Below, piece after piece: positions 50,902-61,603 of a stretch of 64,000 nt of DNA (the first letter of the stretch is position 1; each line of letters begins with the position of its first letter). The stretch is from Pseudomonas fluorescens (GTDB lineage Bacteria > Pseudomonadota > Gammaproteobacteria > Pseudomonadales > Pseudomonadaceae). The notes beneath the pieces are model-generated. The model did no database searches. It was not told where the DNA came from and worked only from the letters and a program-made list of their open reading frames with translations. Position numbers and translations under genes: made by a program. Where the stretch lies: the NCBI RefSeq assembly GCF_902497785.1, contig NZ_CABVHK010000007.1, positions 1 to 64,000 on the forward strand, in the 5' to 3' direction.

Positions 50902-51927
50902 TCACAGCCCCGACAATTGCTCCATCGGCCAGCGGGCCTGCACGCTGATTGCCAGACTTTCGTGCTGACCAGCTTGTAATCGCTGGCAGCCGGCAAACGC
51001 GATCATCGCGCCATTGTCGGTGCAAAACTCGGGACGGGCGTAAAACACATCGCCCTTCATGTCGCCGAGCATCTTTTCCAGAGAAGTCCGCAACGCCTTA
51101 TTGGCGCTGACGCCTCCAGCGATTACCAGACGCTTCATACCCGCCTGCTTCAGGGCACGCTTGCACTTGATGGTCAAAGTCTCTACCACGGCCTGCTGGA
51201 ACGCCAGCGAGATGTCGCAACGGGTTTGTTCGCTGTCGTCCCCGGCGCTGACGCTCTGCTGCCAAGTGTTCAGCGCGAAGGTTTTCAGGCCGCTGAAACT
51301 GAATGCCAGGCCCGGGCGGTCGCACATCGGGCGCGGAAAGGTGAAACGTCCGGCAACGCCTTGTTCTGCCAGTTTGGCGATTTCCGGCCCACCCGGATAG
51401 TTGAGCCCCATCATCTTCGCCGTCTTGTCGAAGGCCTCACCGGCCGCATCGTCGAGGGTCTCGCCCAGGAGCGTGTATTGACCGATCCCGTCGACCTGAA
51501 CCAGCTGCGTATGACCGCCTGACACCAACAAAGCGACGAACGGGAATTCGGGCGGTTTCGACTCCAGCATCGGCGCCAGCAAGTGGCCTTCCATGTGATG
51601 CACGCCAAGCGCCGGAATGCCCCAGGCAAAAGCCAGCGCCTGAGCGCAAGAGGCACCCACCAACAGCGCCCCGACGAGCCCGGGACCCGCGGTATAAGCG
51701 ATCGCATCGATCTCGGTCGGCACGCAGTCGGCCTCGGCCAACACCTGACGAATCAAGGGCAACATGCGTTTCACGTGGTCGCGCGAGGCCAGCTCCGGCA
51801 CTACGCCACCATAGGCGCGATGCAGGTCGATCTGGCTGAACAGCGCGTCGGCCAGCAGTCCGCGCTCACTGTCATATAATGCGACACCGGTTTCGTCGCA
51901 GGAGGTTTCTAATCCCAGTACTAGCAT
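50902..51927 (-). CDS. tsaD: tRNA N6-threonylcarbamoyladenosine transferase TsaD
   Basis: TsaD transfers the threonylcarbamoyl group to A37 of ANN-decoding tRNAs. The 341-residue ASKHA-fold protein has [16 protein letters not shown] at the N-terminus, the metal-binding [10 protein letters not shown] and [13 protein letters not shown]. It is divergent from rpsU. The CAU tRNA later in this window is one of the ANN-type decoders that carry this modification. Confidence 0.96.
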   Translation of the reverse strand: MLVLGLETSCDETGVALYDSERGLLADALFSQIDLHRAYGGVVPELASRDHVKRMLPLIRQVLAEADCVPTEIDAIAYTAGPGLVGALLVGASCAQALAFAWGIPALGVHHMEGHLLAPMLESKPPEFPFVALLVSGGHTQLVQVDGIGQYTLLGETLDDAAGEAFDKTAKMMGLNYPGGPEIAKLAEQGVAGRFTFPRPMCDRPGLAFSFSGLKTFALNTWQQSVSAGDDSEQTRCDISLAFQQAVVETLTIKCKRALKQAGMKRLVIAGGVSANKALRTSLEKMLGDMKGDVFYARPEFCTDNGAMIAFAGCQRLQAGQHESLAISVQARWPMEQLSGL

Positions 51928-52014
51928 GGGTTTGCGCCTTGTTTAGGCTGAATTCGAAGGCGCGCATAATAGTCGCCATGTGATGCCCCGACTAGCGGTT
52001 TTCGATCAGAGGCT

Positions 52015-52043
52015 TTGCATTCCGGGCGATGAGGGGTTAACAT
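52015..52043 (+). promoter_or_regulatory. Putative rpsU promoter
   Basis: TTGCAT (52015-52020), a 17-base spacer and TAACAT (52038-52043) lie 84 bases upstream of rpsU in the tsaD-rpsU divergent gap. Moderate match by eye. Confidence 0.4.
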
Positions 52044-52126
52044 CCGCAACCCTTAAAAACCGACGTCTTCAAGTGCTCTTTTGCCGCGAGGATGTTGACC
52101 CCGGTAATGAATGAAGGTAGCTCTGG

Positions 52127-52342
52127 ATGCCAGCCGTCAAAGTAAAAGAGAACGAACCCTTCGACGTAGCTCTGCGTCGTTTCAAGCGCTCCTGCGAAAA
52201 AGCCGGTGTACTGGCTGAAGTTCGTAGCCGCGAATTTTACGAGAAGCCAACTTCTGAGCGTAAGCGTAAAGCAGCAGCCGCTGTTAAGCGTCACGCCAAG
52301 AAAGTTCAGCGCGAACAGCGCCGCGCCGTTCGTCTGTACTAA
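52127..52342 (+). CDS. rpsU: 30S ribosomal protein S21
   Basis: A small basic protein of the 30S platform needed for initiation. The 71-residue protein is canonical: [33 protein letters not shown] with an Arg/Lys-rich tail. It is the first gene of the macromolecular-synthesis group rpsU-dnaG-rpoD. Here 480 bases separate it from dnaG. Confidence 0.98.
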
Positions 52343-52373
52343 TACACAGACGATCGTAGCAAGCTTCTGCCAA

Positions 52374-52392
52374 GCCCGGCCCTCAGCCGGGC
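52374..52392 (+). terminator. Hairpin after rpsU
   Basis: GCCCGGC, loop CCTCA, GCCGGGC form a 7-base perfect GC stem 32 bases after the rpsU stop, with no long T-run. It may be a partial terminator that sets S21 above primase and sigma factor levels, as in E. coli. Confidence 0.6.
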
Positions 52393-52822
52393 TAATGGCA
52401 TTTGCGGACAACGCTTGATGCTTCACCGTCAAAGCCGCAGACGCGACCGAGACAAACCTGCTTTGCAGCGTCAGACCTGGCTCTTTTGCCAGCGGTGCAC
52501 GTCTTTTCTGACGAGCCTTCCAAGGCTACTGACGAGCACACCCACTGATTCCTCTCACGACGATCAGCCCAAGGCACCTTCTTGCGTGCCCGCTTATGAG
52601 CTATCCGGGGCCGTCAACTGGCCGCAGCGGATTCAGCGAAACACTTTCAAATAGTCGAATACTGATGGGTACTAACGTCAGTGGATTTTCGGCAGATACA
52701 CTTCCCGATAGCGATTACGCAGACGACACCGGTCGAGCCGCACATTTTGCGCGCCTCAAATAACGGCCCGCGCTCGCCAGCCTTCGTTTCGGGTCCATTT
52801 CAGCGCAGATGACGAGAACGCC
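52393..52822. other. Non-coding stretch between rpsU and dnaG
   Basis: About 430 bases with no convincing gene. Open frames here lack ribosome sites and recognisable motifs. The GatB/YqeY-like gene that I recall at this place in P. aeruginosa is not present, and I see no remnant of its sequence. Promoters for dnaG would be expected here, but none stands out. Confidence 0.55.
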
Positions 52823-54802
52823 ATGGCCGGGCTAATTCCCCAGAGCTTCATTGACGACCTTCTGAACCGCACCGACATCGTCGACGTGGTCAGCTCGCGC
52901 CTGCAACTGAAAAAAGCCGGCAAGAACTACACAGCCTGCTGCCCGTTCCACAAAGAGAAAACCCCCTCCTTCAGCGTCAGCCCCGACAAACAGTTTTACT
53001 ATTGCTTCGGCTGCGGCGCTGGCGGCAACGCTCTCGGCTTCATGATGGACCACGACAACCTGGACTTCATCCAGGCAGTCGAAGAGCTGGCCAAAGCCGC
53101 CGGCATGGAGATTCCTCGCGAAGAAAGCGGTCGCCCGCACAAACCGCGGCAGCCGACCGATTCGCCGCTGTACCCGCTCCTCACCGCCGCCGCCGACTTC
53201 TACCGTCAGGCGCTGAAAAGCCATCCGTCTCGCAAAGCCGCTGTGGATTACTTGAAGGGTCGTGGATTGACCGGGGAAATCGCCCGGGATTTCGGCCTCG
53301 GGTTCGCCCCGCCGGGCTGGGACAACCTGTTCAAACACTTGAGCAGCGACACGCTGCAGCAGAAAGCCATGGTCGATGCCGGCCTGCTGATCGAAAACGC
53401 CGAAACCGGCAAACGCTATGACCGCTTCCGCGATCGCGTGATGTTTCCGATCCGCGACAGCCGTGGGCGCATCATTGCTTTCGGTGGCCGGGTGTTGGGC
53501 GATGACAAGCCCAAGTACCTGAACTCACCGGAAACCCCGGTATTCCATAAGGGTCAGGAACTCTACGGCCTTTATGAAGCGCGCAAAAATAACCGGAACC
53601 TCGACGAAATCATCGTCGTCGAAGGCTACATGGACGTGATCGCCCTCGCCCAACAGGGTTTGCGCAATGCCGTTGCTACACTGGGCACTGCCACCAGCGA
53701 AGAACACTTGAAGCGACTGTTTCGCGTCGTGCCTAACGTGCTGTTCTGCTTCGACGGCGACCAGGCGGGTCGAAATGCAGCATGGCGAGCGCTCGAAGCC
53801 ACCCTGCCCTGCCTGCAAGACGGGCGCCGGGCACGCTTCCTGTTTCTGCCGGAAGGCGAAGACCCGGATACGCTGGTCCGTTCCGAAGGGACGGACGCCT
53901 TCCGTGCTCGAATCAACCAACACGCGCAGCCGCTGGCGGACTATTTTTTTCAGCAGTTGACCGAGGAATCGGACCCGCGCTCGCTTGAAGGCAAGGCCCA
54001 CATGGCCACCCTCGCCGCGCCGCTGATCGACAAAGTCCCAGGGGCCAACCTGCGCATCCTCATGCGCAAGCGCCTGACCGAAATTACCGGCCTGAGTGGC
54101 GAAGCCGTCAGCCAACTGGTGCAAACCGCACCTCAAGACGCGCCACCGGCTTACGATCCGGGCATCGATTACGACGCCATGCCGGATTTCGCCGACTACC
54201 ATCAGCCGCAGGCACAAGAGATGTACGTGCCACAACAGGAGTGGACGCCGAAGAAACCCGGCGCCGGCGGCAAGAAATGGGACAAGAAGCCCTGGGACAA
54301 GAATGGCAAGCGAGGCGGTGACCGCGATCAACAGAGCGCACCACGCACACCGATTGCCGTAGAGGCCCCGACGCTTATCGCGCTTCGCACGCTCATCCAT
54401 CATCCGGAACTGGCCGGCAAGGTGGAAACCGCCGACCACTTCGCCAATGAGAGCAACACCTACGCTCAGTTGCTGGTCGCTTTGGTCGAGGCCGTACAAA
54501 AAAATCCTAGGCTAAACTCAATTCAGTTAATGGCCCGCTGGCACGGGACGGAGCAGGGTCGTCTGCTCAAGGCATTGGCAGAAAAGGAATGGCTGATTGC
54601 AGGCGACAACCTTGAACAACAGTTTTTAGACACCATTACTAGGCTATCAGCCGGCCAACAGACGGATAACCTGGAAGCACTTATCAGAAAAGCACGGCAG
54701 CCGGGATTGACCGCAGAGGAAGCAAATCAGATCGCAAATCAGATGCGCGACCTATTAAATCGCAATAAGGCTGTACCAAACCCGACCTCAACTGGCGCGT
54801 GA
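52823..54802 (+). CDS. dnaG: DNA primase
   Basis: DnaG lays RNA primers at the replication fork. The 659-residue protein has the N-terminal CHC2 zinc finger (Cys40, His43, Cys61, Cys64), the primase/TOPRIM core with VVEGYMDVIAL and FDGDQAGRNAA (acidic metal ligands), a Lys/Gly-rich linker (KKPGAGGKKWDKKPWDKNGK, about 475-500) and the C-terminal DnaB-binding domain. The last roughly 300 bases are more AT-rich than the rest and hold a possible heat-shock promoter for rpoD. Confidence 0.97.
   Translation: MAGLIPQSFIDDLLNRTDIVDVVSSRLQLKKAGKNYTACCPFHKEKTPSFSVSPDKQFYYCFGCGAGGNALGFMMDHDNLDFIQAVEELAKAAGMEIPREESGRPHKPRQPTDSPLYPLLTAAADFYRQALKSHPSRKAAVDYLKGRGLTGEIARDFGLGFAPPGWDNLFKHLSSDTLQQKAMVDAGLLIENAETGKRYDRFRDRVMFPIRDSRGRIIAFGGRVLGDDKPKYLNSPETPVFHKGQELYGLYEARKNNRNLDEIIVVEGYMDVIALAQQGLRNAVATLGTATSEEHLKRLFRVVPNVLFCFDGDQAGRNAAWRALEATLPCLQDGRRARFLFLPEGEDPDTLVRSEGTDAFRARINQHAQPLADYFFQQLTEESDPRSLEGKAHMATLAAPLIDKVPGANLRILMRKRLTEITGLSGEAVSQLVQTAPQDAPPAYDPGIDYDAMPDFADYHQPQAQEMYVPQQEWTPKKPGAGGKKWDKKPWDKNGKRGGDRDQQSAPRTPIAVEAPTLIALRTLIHHPELAGKVETADHFANESNTYAQLLVALVEAVQKNPRLNSIQLMARWHGTEQGRLLKALAEKEWLIAGDNLEQQFLDTITRLSAGQQTDNLEALIRKARQPGLTAEEANQIANQMRDLLNRNKAVPNPTSTGA
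54611..54638 (+). promoter_or_regulatory. Candidate sigma32 (heat-shock) promoter inside dnaG
   Basis: CCTTGAA (-35; core CTTGAA 54611-54616), a 14-base spacer and CACCATTA (54631-54638) resemble the RpoH consensus CCCTTGAA-N13/14-CCCCATTTA. In E. coli a heat-shock promoter for rpoD also lies inside dnaG. It lies 232 bases upstream of rpoD. Confidence 0.5.
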
Positions 54803-54816
54803 GGTCATAGCTCAGG

Positions 54817-54822
54817 TATAAT
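54817..54822 (+). promoter_or_regulatory. TATAAT -10 box upstream of rpoD
   Basis: A perfect -10 hexamer in the dnaG-rpoD gap, 47 bases before the rpoD ATG. The bases 16-18 upstream do not resemble a -35 box, so its strength is unclear. Confidence 0.45.
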
Positions 54823-54869
54823 CCTCGGCTTGTTTTTTGCCCGCCAAGACCTTCAGTGGATAGGGTGTT

Positions 54870-56717
<1,848 letters not shown>

Positions 56718-56720
56718 TAA

Positions 56721-56749
56721 CAAAACCCCCGGCCCAGCCGGGGGTTTTG
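56721..56749 (+). terminator. Rho-independent terminator of rpoD
   Basis: CAAAACCCCCGGC, loop CCA, GCCGGGGGTTTTG form a 13-base perfect stem that starts 3 bases after the rpoD stop. Confidence 0.93.
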
Positions 56750-56838
56750 CTTTCTGCAGATTAAATCCCTCGCACCTCCCCCCCGCCGAATTGCCCGTCT
56801 ACACTCGAATCATTCCCCCGAGCCATAACGAGACCGTT

Positions 56839-59800
56839 ATGCCCAGAATGCCGACCGTGCTTTATTTGCTGTCGCTGATGACCTGGACCGCAACGGCTGG
56901 CGCGCTGACTCTGACCGACGAAGAACGTAGCTGGCTGACGGCCCACCCGGACCTGCGCCTGGGTGTCGATGCGTCTTGGCCACCCTTCGAATTTCGCGAC
57001 GATCAGGGCCGCTATCAGGGCCTTGCAGCGGATTACATCGACCTGATACGCCAGCGCCTGAAGATCAAGCTCACGCCCATTGAACCGGTGAGCTGGACAG
57101 TTGTTCTCGAGCAGGCCAAACAAGCCCGGCTGGACCTGTTGCCGGGCATCATGTCGACCCCGGAGCGCCAGGGATATCTAGCGTTTACGCGCCCCTACCT
57201 GGATTTTCCGATCGTCATCCTGGCCCACGTCGGAGGCGCTCAGCCGCGCAAGCTCGAAGACCTGTACGGACTGAAAATCGCCGTAGTGGAAAACTACGCC
57301 CCGCATGAATTGCTGCGCACCCGTCACCCTGATTTGAACCTGGTAGGCATGCCCAACGTCAGCTCTGCCTTGCAGGCGTTGGCGACCGATGAAGTGGACG
57401 CGGTGGTTGGCGACCTAGCTTCCAGCGTCTGGAGCCTGCGTCAGCTCAAGCTCGACGGACTGTATGTCAGCGGTGAAACACCTTATCGCTATCAACTGGC
57501 CATGGGCGTGCCCAAGGACAACAAGATTCTGGTCGGCATCCTCGACAAAGTCCTGGCAGACATGACCCCGGCCGAAATCAGCGCCATTCAGGAGCAGTGG
57601 GTCGGCAACGTCCTTGATCATCGAACTTTCTGGTCAGACTTGCTGGTGTACGGCCTGCCGGGGTTGCTGGTGCTGATCACGGTGCTGGCGGTGGTGATCC
57701 GGATCAACCGCCGACTGAGTTCGGAAATTGCGCGTCGCGTCGACCTGGAACAGGAACTGCGCAGCAGCGAATACCATTACCGCGGGCTGGTGGAGAGCCT
57801 TTCGGCGATTGCCTGGGAAGCGCGCATCTCCGACTTCACCTACAGCTATGTGTCACCCCATGCCGAAGAATTGCTCGGCTACCCCCTGTCCCATTGGCTG
57901 ATTCCCGGTTTCTGGCGCAACATCATCCACCCCGCCGACTTGACCCGTGCCCAGACCTTCTGCGATCACGAAGTGCTGGCCGGGCGCGACCACAGCCTTG
58001 ATTACCGGGTCATCACGGCCGATGGTCGCTGCATTTGGGTGCGTGACATCGTCAGCCTGATCGAGCACGGCCATGAACCGGTGATGCGCGGGTTGATGAT
58101 CGACATCAGCGAGGCCAAACGGACTGAAGAGGCGCTACGCCTGTCGGAACAGAAGTTCGCCTCGGTGTTCCAGCAATGCCCGGACATCCTGGTCATTGCA
58201 CGCCTGTGCGACGGCTGCCTGCTGGAGGTCAACGAGGCGTTTGAAGAACAGATTGGTCTCAGGGCCGAAGAAGTCATCGGTCAAACCGCCACTGACCTGA
58301 ACATCTGGGGCATACCCGGCGTGGGGCCGGGTTTGTTGCAGCGATTGCAGGCCGGCAGTATTCGCAACCTGGAGATGCCCTTTCGCCGCAACAATGGCCA
58401 AGTGTTTACCGGCCTGATCTCCGCAGAACCGTTCGACCTCGAAACGACCCCCGCGCTGGTCGTGGTCGTACGCGATATCAGCCAGCTCAAGGAAACCCAG
58501 CAACAACTGCAAACCTCCGAAGAAAAATTTGCCAAGGCCTTCCATGCCTCGCCCGACGGCTTGCTGTTGTCCCGGCAGAGCGACGGCTTGCTATTGGAGG
58601 TCAACGAGGGCTTCAGCCGCATTACCGGTTTCAACAGCGCGATGTCGGTGGATCGCTCGGCGCTCGAACTGGGCATCTGGGTCAACCTCAACGAACGCAA
58701 ACAGATGCTCGACCTGCTGCATCGTGACGGTTTCGTCCGCGACTTCAGTTGCCATATCCGCCGCAGCGACGGCCAGATCCGCCTCTGTGAGGTGTCGAGT
58801 CGTCCCCTGCCGATCGGCGATGAAGACTGCATGCTGACCATCGCCCGAGACATCACCGAGCGGCATCTGATGCAGGAAAAACTGCAGCAGGCGGCGACTG
58901 TTTTCGAAAGCACCGCCGAAGGCGTGTTGATCACCGACACCCAGCAGCACATCAGCGCGGTTAACCGCGCGTTTACCGAAATTACCGGCTACAGCGAAAG
59001 CGAGGCACTGGGCCACACCCCGCGCCTGCTTGCCTCCGGCCTGCACGACAGCGCTTTCTACGCCGCCATGTGGCATCAACTGACCGCCGAAGGCCATTGG
59101 CAGGGCGAGATTTCCAATCGGCGTAAAAACGGCGAGTTATACCCGAGTTGGCTGACGATCAGCGCCGTACGCAACCGCGAGAAATTCATCACCCATTTTG
59201 TCGCCGTGTTTGCGGACATTTCCAGCCTCAAGCACGCGCAAGCCAAACTCGACTATCAGGCGCACCACGACCCACTGACCGGCTTGCCCAATCGCACACT
59301 GTTCGAGAGTCGACTGCTGACCGCACTCAACAATCAACAGGAAAACGGTGGCCAGGGCGCGGTGCTGTTCCTCGATCTGGACCGCTTCAAACACATCAAC
59401 GACAGCCTCGGCCACCCGGTTGGCGACCTGCTTCTGAAGGGCATCGCGGTGCGCCTCAAGGACCAATTGCGCGACATCGACACCGTCGCGCGTCTCGGCG
59501 GCGACGAATTCATCATCCTGCTCCCCGGCCTGCAACAGTCCAGCGATGCCGACAACATTGCCACCAAACTGCTTAACTGCTTCGGCGCACCGTTCCAGGC
59601 TGGCGAGCATGAGTTTTTCATCAGCGCCAGCATTGGCACCAGTTTGTATCCGAAAGATGGCTGCGACGTCGCGACGCTGATCAAGAACGCCGACGCGGCG
59701 ATGTACCGCTCCAAGGCCAAAGGCCGCAACCGGGTGGAAAGCTACACCCGCGACCTGACCGCACAAGCCAGCGAGCGTGTCGCGCTGGAGCACGAACTGC

Positions 59801-60585
59801 GCCGTGCCATCGAGCGAAATGAATTGTTGCTGCACTACCAGCCGAAAATCAGCCTCCACGACAATCGCCTGGTCGGTGCGGAGGCGCTGATACGCTGGCA
59901 TCACCCGACCTTTGGCGCCGTGCCGCCGGAGCACTTTATTTCCCTGGCCGAAGAGAACGGAATGATCCTGCAAATCGGCGACTGGGTGCTCGAAACTGCC
60001 TGTCGCCAGATGTACGAATGGGGTCAAGCCTACGAATCCCTCGGCCCACTGTCGGTCAACCTCGCGGGCGCCCAGCTGCGCCAGCCCAACCTGCTTGGCC
60101 GGATCGAACAACTGCTCAAGGAGAACGGCCTTCACCCCGGATTGTTGCAACTGGAAATTACTGAAAACTTCATCATGAGCCAGGCTGAGGAAGCGCTGGC
60201 GGTGCTGCATCAGCTCAAACACTTGGGCGTGCAGCTAGCGATCGATGACTTCGGCACGGGCTACTCATCCCTGAGTTACCTCAAGCGCTTGCCGCTGGAC
60301 ATCCTCAAGATCGACCAGTCTTTCGTCCGCGGCCTGCCGGATGATCCGCACGATGCGGCAATCGTGCGCGCCATTATTGCGCTGGGACGCAGCATGCAAT
60401 TCACGGTGATTGCCGAAGGCGTCGAGACCCCGGCGCAGCAGCAATTCCTCGCCGAGGAAGGGTGCGAACAGATCCAGGGCTACATCGTCAGCCCTCCTCT
60501 GCCGGCGGATGAATTTGCCGCGACGTTTCTTCGTACAACCGTATTGGATTTTTCGGATAGCACAGCCGAGAAACCGTCGCTATAA
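56839..60585 (+). CDS. rmcA: c-di-GMP regulator RmcA (SBP-PAS-GGDEF-EAL)
   Basis: An inner-membrane enzyme that makes or degrades cyclic di-GMP in response to periplasmic and redox signals; in P. aeruginosa RmcA tunes biofilm c-di-GMP to phenazines and oxidant. The 1248-residue protein has a signal sequence (about 1-20), a periplasmic SBP_bac_3 domain (about 35-255), a membrane helix (about 268-290), four PAS domains (about 310-830), a GGDEF domain with intact GGDEF at 887-891 and a preceding inhibitory-site pattern RDID, and an EAL domain with EAL at 1015-1017 and DDFGTGYSSL. Both catalytic motifs look intact. The start at 56839 gives MPRMPTVLY. Confidence 0.94.
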   Translation: MPRMPTVLYLLSLMTWTATAGALTLTDEERSWLTAHPDLRLGVDASWPPFEFRDDQGRYQGLAADYIDLIRQRLKIKLTPIEPVSWTVVLEQAKQARLDLLPGIMSTPERQGYLAFTRPYLDFPIVILAHVGGAQPRKLEDLYGLKIAVVENYAPHELLRTRHPDLNLVGMPNVSSALQALATDEVDAVVGDLASSVWSLRQLKLDGLYVSGETPYRYQLAMGVPKDNKILVGILDKVLADMTPAEISAIQEQWVGNVLDHRTFWSDLLVYGLPGLLVLITVLAVVIRINRRLSSEIARRVDLEQELRSSEYHYRGLVESLSAIAWEARISDFTYSYVSPHAEELLGYPLSHWLIPGFWRNIIHPADLTRAQTFCDHEVLAGRDHSLDYRVITADGRCIWVRDIVSLIEHGHEPVMRGLMIDISEAKRTEEALRLSEQKFASVFQQCPDILVIARLCDGCLLEVNEAFEEQIGLRAEEVIGQTATDLNIWGIPGVGPGLLQRLQAGSIRNLEMPFRRNNGQVFTGLISAEPFDLETTPALVVVVRDISQLKETQQQLQTSEEKFAKAFHASPDGLLLSRQSDGLLLEVNEGFSRITGFNSAMSVDRSALELGIWVNLNERKQMLDLLHRDGFVRDFSCHIRRSDGQIRLCEVSSRPLPIGDEDCMLTIARDITERHLMQEKLQQAATVFESTAEGVLITDTQQHISAVNRAFTEITGYSESEALGHTPRLLASGLHDSAFYAAMWHQLTAEGHWQGEISNRRKNGELYPSWLTISAVRNREKFITHFVAVFADISSLKHAQAKLDYQAHHDPLTGLPNRTLFESRLLTALNNQQENGGQGAVLFLDLDRFKHINDSLGHPVGDLLLKGIAVRLKDQLRDIDTVARLGGDEFIILLPGLQQSSDADNIATKLLNCFGAPFQAGEHEFFISASIGTSLYPKDGCDVATLIKNADAAMYRSKAKGRNRVESYTRDLTAQASERVALEHELRRAIERNELLLHYQPKISLHDNRLVGAEALIRWHHPTFGAVPPEHFISLAEENGMILQIGDWVLETACRQMYEWGQAYESLGPLSVNLAGAQLRQPNLLGRIEQLLKENGLHPGLLQLEITENFIMSQAEEALAVLHQLKHLGVQLAIDDFGTGYSSLSYLKRLPLDILKIDQSFVRGLPDDPHDAAIVRAIIALGRSMQFTVIAEGVETPAQQQFLAEEGCEQIQGYIVSPPLPADEFAATFLRTTVLDFSDSTAEKPSL

Positions 60586-60586
60586 T
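60581..60586 (+). promoter_or_regulatory. Probable -10 box of the tRNA gene
   Basis: TATAAT overlaps the rmcA stop codon and is followed by the GC-rich CCGCG, 15 bases before the tRNA. The -35 region is weak. Confidence 0.5.
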
Positions 60587-60600
60587 CCGCGACCTACTGA

Positions 60601-60677
60601 GGGCCTATAGCTCAGTTGGTTAGAGCAGAGGACTCATAATCCTTTGGTCCACGGTTCAAGTCCGTGTGGGCCCACCA
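60601..60677 (+). tRNA. tRNA with CAU anticodon, probably tRNA-Ile2 (elongator Met possible)
   Basis: A 77-base cloverleaf with encoded CCA: acceptor GGGCCTA / TGGGCCC, D-loop AGCTCAGTTGGTTAGAGC, anticodon arm GAGGA-CTCATAA-TCCTT with anticodon CAT, and T-arm GGTTCAAGTCC. The C4-G69 and C5-G68 pairs are those TilS recognises in tRNA-Ile2, where C34 becomes lysidine, so I favour isoleucine (AUA) over methionine. It is transcribed after rmcA from its own -10 box. Confidence 0.93.
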
Positions 60678-60682
60678 AACAA

Positions 60683-60711
60683 AAAAAGCCGCGCTGAATG
60701 CGCGGCTTTTT
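60683..60711 (+). terminator. Terminator of the tRNA gene
   Basis: AAAAAGCCGCGC, loop TGAAT, GCGCGGCTTTTT form a 12-base stem 6 bases after the CCA end. Almost the same stem occurs at 62318-62345. Confidence 0.92.
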
Positions 60712-60760
60712 CGTGTGAAACGGAATCACGCGATTTCGTCTACTGCGTGACTCAATCTTC

Positions 60761-61066
60761 TCAGCTAGCGAAATTCTCGATCCTGATCTGGCCCTCGGGA
60801 AAGGTCGCGATAATTTCCAGCTCGCCGCCCATGGCCCGGATGTAGTTTCGCAAGGTGCTGATGTACATGTCTGTGCGCCGCTCCATTCTGGAAATTGCCG
60901 CTTGGTTGACATGTAACGTCTTGGCCAACGCTTCCTGGCTGAGGTCTTGAGCCTTACGAAGCTCGTGCAGGGGCATTTCTTTCAGGTGCTGCTGGAACAA
61001 CTGCTCAGCGTCAGCGCGAGACTCCGGCGTCATGCGGGCTTGAAGTTCAGCGAATTTTTTAGCCAT
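60761..61066 (-). CDS. XRE-family antitoxin (HigA-like)
   Basis: A DNA-binding antitoxin expected to neutralise the toxin encoded just upstream and repress its own operon. The 101-residue protein has an N-terminal helical part and a helix-turn-helix (LRKAQDLSQEALAKTLHVNQAAISRMERR, about residues 36-64). It overlaps the toxin gene by 8 bases, in toxin-first order as in higBA. The pair lies between a tRNA and gcd and looks like recently gained DNA. Confidence 0.85.
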   Translation of the reverse strand: MAKKFAELQARMTPESRADAEQLFQQHLKEMPLHELRKAQDLSQEALAKTLHVNQAAISRMERRTDMYISTLRNYIRAMGGELEIIATFPEGQIRIENFAS

Positions 61067-61424
61067 CGTTGCGGCCCTCTTTACTCAATATTTCCAAATG
61101 TTCGTCATACAAACTTTCGGCCTGCGGGACATGCTTTTCGTACCAACGGTTGCGACCGGTTTTGTTGCCTCCGATTAACAGTAACGCGCATCGCCGTGGA
61201 TCAAACGCATAGAGCACGCGGTAGGGTTGCCCCGCATGCTGGACCCGCAACTCTCGAAGATTGCCTAGTCGTGAGCCCTTGATATCGCTGCTATGGGGAT
61301 AACTCAGGGCCGGACCGAAGACCCCCAGCAAATCTACGCTGGCTGACACCGAGGCTTGCTCCTTTGCATCCAGCCCTTCCCACCACCCTTCAAACTCATC
61401 GGTGTATTCAATCTCCCAACCCAT
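61059..61424 (-). CDS. RelE/HigB-type toxin (phage Gp49-like)
   Basis: A probable ribosome-dependent mRNA interferase. The 121-residue protein has MGWEIEYTDEFEGWWEGL at the start, GSRLGNLRELRVQHAGQPYRVLYAFDPRR in the core and the closing LLLIGGNKTGRNRWYEKHVPQAESLYDEHL, typical of the HigB/Gp49 branch of RelE. It is translationally coupled to the antitoxin downstream. Activity cannot be judged from sequence, but the frame is intact. Confidence 0.85.
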   Translation of the reverse strand: MGWEIEYTDEFEGWWEGLDAKEQASVSASVDLLGVFGPALSYPHSSDIKGSRLGNLRELRVQHAGQPYRVLYAFDPRRCALLLIGGNKTGRNRWYEKHVPQAESLYDEHLEILSKEGRNDG

Positions 61425-61603
61425 AACAATATGCCACCCAAGGAATATGATCTCAAGGGAATAACTCTAGGCGGTAGCGGCCATGCGACCACCTTGGTTG
61501 ACCATGAAATTGTTAATGGTGGTTTCTGGTTGGACCGGAATGTTCGGCATTGCGATTGTTGTGTTTACTTGCGGTGTCGGAATATCGGATGACGCGTGCG
61601 AAG

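Noticed and set aside
52415..52654. 79-codon plus-strand frame between rpsU and dnaG
   Set aside because: No ribosome site, composition unlike a protein and no likeness to the YqeY family expected at this place.
61356..61592. 78-codon plus-strand frame beside the toxin gene
   Set aside because: It starts inside the toxin gene on the opposite strand, lacks a ribosome site and shows no motif.
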